From: Sphaerotilus uruguayifluvii
GTDB taxonomy: Bacteria > Pseudomonadota > Gammaproteobacteria > Burkholderiales > Burkholderiaceae_C
Reading direction: 5' to 3'
Length of the DNA stretch: 64,000 bases
Assembly: GCF_013294065.1 (NCBI RefSeq)
Contig: NZ_JABSNM010000003.1
Coordinates: 33,252-97,251, forward strand
The translations under genes were made by a program, and so were the position numbers. The notes under the pieces were generated by a model. The model searched no databases and was not told the origin of the DNA. It was given only the letters and a program-made list of their open reading frames with translations. Below, one piece after another: positions 63,101-64,000 of the stretch. The first letter of the stretch is position 1. The number at the start of each line of letters is the position of its first letter.

Positions 63101-63290
63101 CGTCTTCCGCCTCGCTCGGCTTCTGGCGCCGGCCGGCCCATGCCTTCCAGGCGTCGCCGCCACCCGTGCCCAGCCCGTCGAAGACAGCGAAAGCGACCCT
63201 GACCCGCTCGTCGTGCCCGATGTCGGGCGGGATGAAGGACAGGGCCTGTTCAACCAGGTCGGGCGTGATCTCGCGGTGATGCGCGCTCAT
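60132..63290 (-). CDS. Primase-helicase with PriCT-2, Toprim and DUF927 domains
   Basis: A 1052-residue replication protein. Residues about 1-90 are PriCT-2-like (EQALSFIPPDIGHDERVRVAFAVFDGLG...WKAWAGRRQKPSEAEDAATWRSACKPGGKVKVSTLFHIAKQHGF). A Toprim domain at about 230-350 has VLVCEGYATGASLHQATGHPVAVAFDGGN and LLICGDDDKP (Glu and Asp triad). A Pro/Ser/Gly linker (390-450) leads to a DUF927 helicase-like region with Walker A GDSSLGKT and Walker B LLLILDEIGQ. The C-terminal helix-turn-helix-like end (KGLRPDFVAQVLKDAGCLNHEKGRLTRNHRLPG) recurs in the KilA-N pseudogene. It primes and unwinds element DNA. It overlaps the upstream gene by 4 bp. Confidence 0.9.
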   Translation of the reverse strand: MSAHHREITPDLVEQALSFIPPDIGHDERVRVAFAVFDGLGTGGGDAWKAWAGRRQKPSEAEDAATWRSACKPGGKVKVSTLFHIAKQHGFRFPRAERDGQPQRAGRPAPSADEIAAQRAERERLEVEEAAALLAEHEEAARRCAELWEKASETPAAEGVPYLQRKGVQGLGLRYLHDGTALVPMRDAAGKLWSLQRLLPADLVDKESGEVIGCKLYGPPPRKGGRDKVRSRKTGLFHLVGLPADADPLAVSLVLVCEGYATGASLHQATGHPVAVAFDGGNLRHVVGALNGRFPAARLLICGDDDKPTEARGKGNPGRKSAAAAAREIRAAGALARVVLPEGLPDGGSDFNDLHQSAGLAAVVDQVGAAVAELLQADAAELADTPDDAPADASPPWSDDPAPSGDDQRPEPPPEDEPASSASRPAKPRGKAGKGAGKGRSGSGDGDSASSATDDGFRLDDRGVWYLPKDAEGNPKKPIWLSSPLQVTAISRATDGNGWGFLAEFTDRDDRPKAWAIPAALLASDGAEWFARLRDMGLRTSVTRGARSLLAQYIDTRNPSERITSTDRTGWHDGRVFVTPSASIAATGAGRQFVFQSESSVEDTLSTAGDFDTWRDAVARRCVGNSRLSFVLSCAFAAPLAHVLGVPTGGFHLQGDSSLGKTTALLVAASVWGSHKFKRQWRQTDNALESVAAQHCDLLLILDEIGQADGRIVGECVYMLGNEMEKGRATRGGMARRVRTWRLLFLSSGEKSLSDYMREAGRKVNEGQEVRMPSIVADAGAGLGMLEALHDQQSGRDFSDTLQRVTASHHGHAGRRWLQHLADRMDNLEGEAGELVGQFEDAAVPQYAHPQVWRVARRFALAAAAGEMATRAGLTGWPDGEAMAGARRCFEAWLSLRGHTGSGEKVAALLQVRAFLEKNGDALFTWWHRATDDHRPNTALRVGFKRWVNANGEPVKRTTADDYCDARAPDGGRSMDDDSLSLEYLVLPEQFRSEVCKGLRPDFVAQVLKDAGCLNHEKGRLTRNHRLPGMGSTKVFHILPAVFSVDVEGLEA

Positions 63291-63610
63291 GCGTTGCCCC
63301 CGGGGAACGGAATCACCCGGGCAGTGATGCCCAGGGCAGCAGGCGCAATGCCCATGTTCGGTTCAGTCGGCCGGCCGGGAAGGGACGTGACCACATGGCG
63401 CCCCGTGGCCCATTCCGTCACCCGGATCACGCCCCGGTGATCGAACGTCACCCGGTACAGCTCGCCCGGGTTCGCCCGGTACTTGAATTCACGCCGGTTC
63501 ACGCAGTCATGCGACTGGAGGAAGTCGGCGACCCCCTCAAGGAAGGACACGCACCAGGCGCGGCAGTCCGCCAGCGTCGGGCCGGTTTCGTCGTCGTGGT
63601 CCATCGTCAT
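63287..63610 (-). CDS. Small hypothetical protein of the element
   Basis: A 107-residue protein, DDETGPTLADCRAWCVSFLEGVADFLQSHDCVNRREFKYRANPGELYRVTFDHRGVIRVTEWATGRHV, with three cysteines in the first half and an Arg-rich beta end. It lies between alpA and the primase with overlapping or nearly touching ends, so it belongs to the replication operon. No family is recognised. Confidence 0.68.
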   Translation of the reverse strand: MTMDHDDETGPTLADCRAWCVSFLEGVADFLQSHDCVNRREFKYRANPGELYRVTFDHRGVIRVTEWATGRHVVTSLPGRPTEPNMGIAPAALGITARVIPFPGGNA

Positions 63611-63616
63611 GCCTTC

Positions 63617-63898
63617 TCAGGCTCCGCCCTTCGCCTGCTCCACCAGGTCGGCGGACTTGCCGTCTACCCGGCGGCCCATCCATGCGTTGACCTCGGACGC
63701 CGACCAGCGCACGCAGCGAGGCGAAAACCGCACCGGCGCCGGGAAGGGGTCAACCTCGTCTTTCATGCGTGCATACAGCCAGGTCCGGCCGGTGCGCGTC
63801 AGTGCCATGACATCATTCACGGACAGGAATTGCACCGGGGACGTGCCCCCGGTCGTGGTGTTGCTGTTGCTGTTGCTGTTGTTGCTGGCTTCTTTCAT
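63617..63898 (-). CDS. AlpA-family regulator (excisionase-like)
   Basis: A 93-residue protein. After a Ser/Asn/Thr-rich N-terminus encoded by a GTT/GCT-type microsatellite (about 63859-63888) comes the AlpA winged helix-turn-helix: FLSVNDVMALTRTGRTWLYARMKD and FPAPVRFSPRCVRWSASEVNAWM. AlpA-type proteins control integrase or excision and replication in P4-like elements. It heads the minus-strand operon alpA, 107-residue gene, primase and 176-residue gene. Confidence 0.87.
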   Translation of the reverse strand: MKEASNNSNSNSNTTTGGTSPVQFLSVNDVMALTRTGRTWLYARMKDEVDPFPAPVRFSPRCVRWSASEVNAWMGRRVDGKSADLVEQAKGGA

Positions 63899-63954
63899 GG
63901 GAATTCCGATTGATTACGTTCAAGAACTGATGCGACGCTTTCAGTGTTCTTTCG

Positions 63955-63993
63955 GGGGGGTGCTCATGTCACGGGGCGGGATGAGCACCCCCC
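63955..63993. repeat. 13-bp perfect inverted repeat upstream of alpA
   Basis: GGGGGGTGCTCAT (63955-63967) and ATGAGCACCCCCC (63981-63993) are exact inverted copies separated by 13 bases. It sits about 57 bp before the alpA start. Possible roles are an operator for the alpA operon or a terminator of an upstream gene; there is no T-run. Confidence 0.6.
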
Positions 63994-64000
63994 AGCGTCT

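Larger units (their letters stand above)
55700..64000. mobile_element. Integrated phage- or island-like element, right end outside window
   Basis: Downstream of tamB the gene content changes to AlpA, a DUF927 primase-helicase, KilA-N proteins, a low-GC cargo operon, pseudogene fragments and tandem repeats, nearly all read on the minus strand. No integrase or capsid gene is visible. The left edge is placed by the end of tamB and the first repeat; no attachment duplication can be tested because the other end is missing. It resembles P4-like satellites in having a primase-helicase with alpA. Confidence 0.65.

Overview
The window is about 64 kb of very GC-rich DNA with long overlapping genes. It most likely comes from a methylotrophic betaproteobacterium of the Burkholderiales type. 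The grounds are a XoxF-type methanol dehydrogenase operon, an almost complete tetrahydromethanopterin (H4MPT)/methanofuran C1 pathway, a type IV minor-pilin cluster, TamA/TamB, and IS and phage-like remnants. The genus is an inference; no rRNA or tRNA gene is visible.

Region 1 (1-7438, + strand) is a periplasmic methanol-oxidation operon: the 3' end of xoxF, its cytochrome c (xoxG), xoxJ, two unknown secreted proteins, a YVTN beta-propeller, a MxaD-like protein, a metallo-beta-lactamase-fold protein without its metal ligands, a SoxYZ-like carrier and a thioredoxin-fold protein. Region 2 (7459-17772) holds yciH, a HAD phosphatase, a divergent fae paralog, the formyltransferase/hydrolase genes with fhcD and fhcC fused into one reading frame, fhcA, fhcB, and methanofuran or pterin cofactor genes (HisA-like, ATP-grasp ligase, MfnF-like, MfnE-like). 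Region 3 (about 17800-22525) interrupts the C1 cluster with transposase remnants and an AT-rich defence-like island. The island carries a patatin phospholipase, a TIR-like/TPR/SLOG-like protein and a divergent TIR-transmembrane gene whose two halves are joined by a canonical -1 slippery sequence. Region 4 (22526-35456) resumes the pathway: mfnB, DUF447, a DUF6513/pterin-binding protein, a DmrB-like flavoprotein, a sigma-54 activator, folB, fae, a CitG-like protein, an MptN-like ligase, mch, an ATP-grasp protein, mtdB and beta-RFAP synthase.

Region 5 (35616-55653) is housekeeping and envelope material: flavin reductase, a phosphatase fused to a kinase-like domain, M23 peptidase, hemerythrin, SirB2, a TIM-barrel protein, a MoxR ATPase, seven pilin-assembly genes on the minus strand (pilE to fimT), a CoxE-like VWA protein, tamA and tamB. 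Region 6 (about 55700-64000) is an incomplete integrated element read on the minus strand: alpA, a Toprim/DUF927 primase-helicase, KilA-N genes in intact, truncated and inverted-degenerate copies, a two-gene low-GC cargo operon with a strong terminator, a 1.4-kb tandem-repeat array with iteron-like GGGAAC motifs, and a recombination-site-like palindrome. Its integrase and right end lie outside the window.

Together, regions 1, 2 and 4 give methanol to formaldehyde (Xox), capture on H4MPT (Fae), oxidation (MtdB, Mch) and release as formate (Fhc), with the dedicated cofactor genes alongside.
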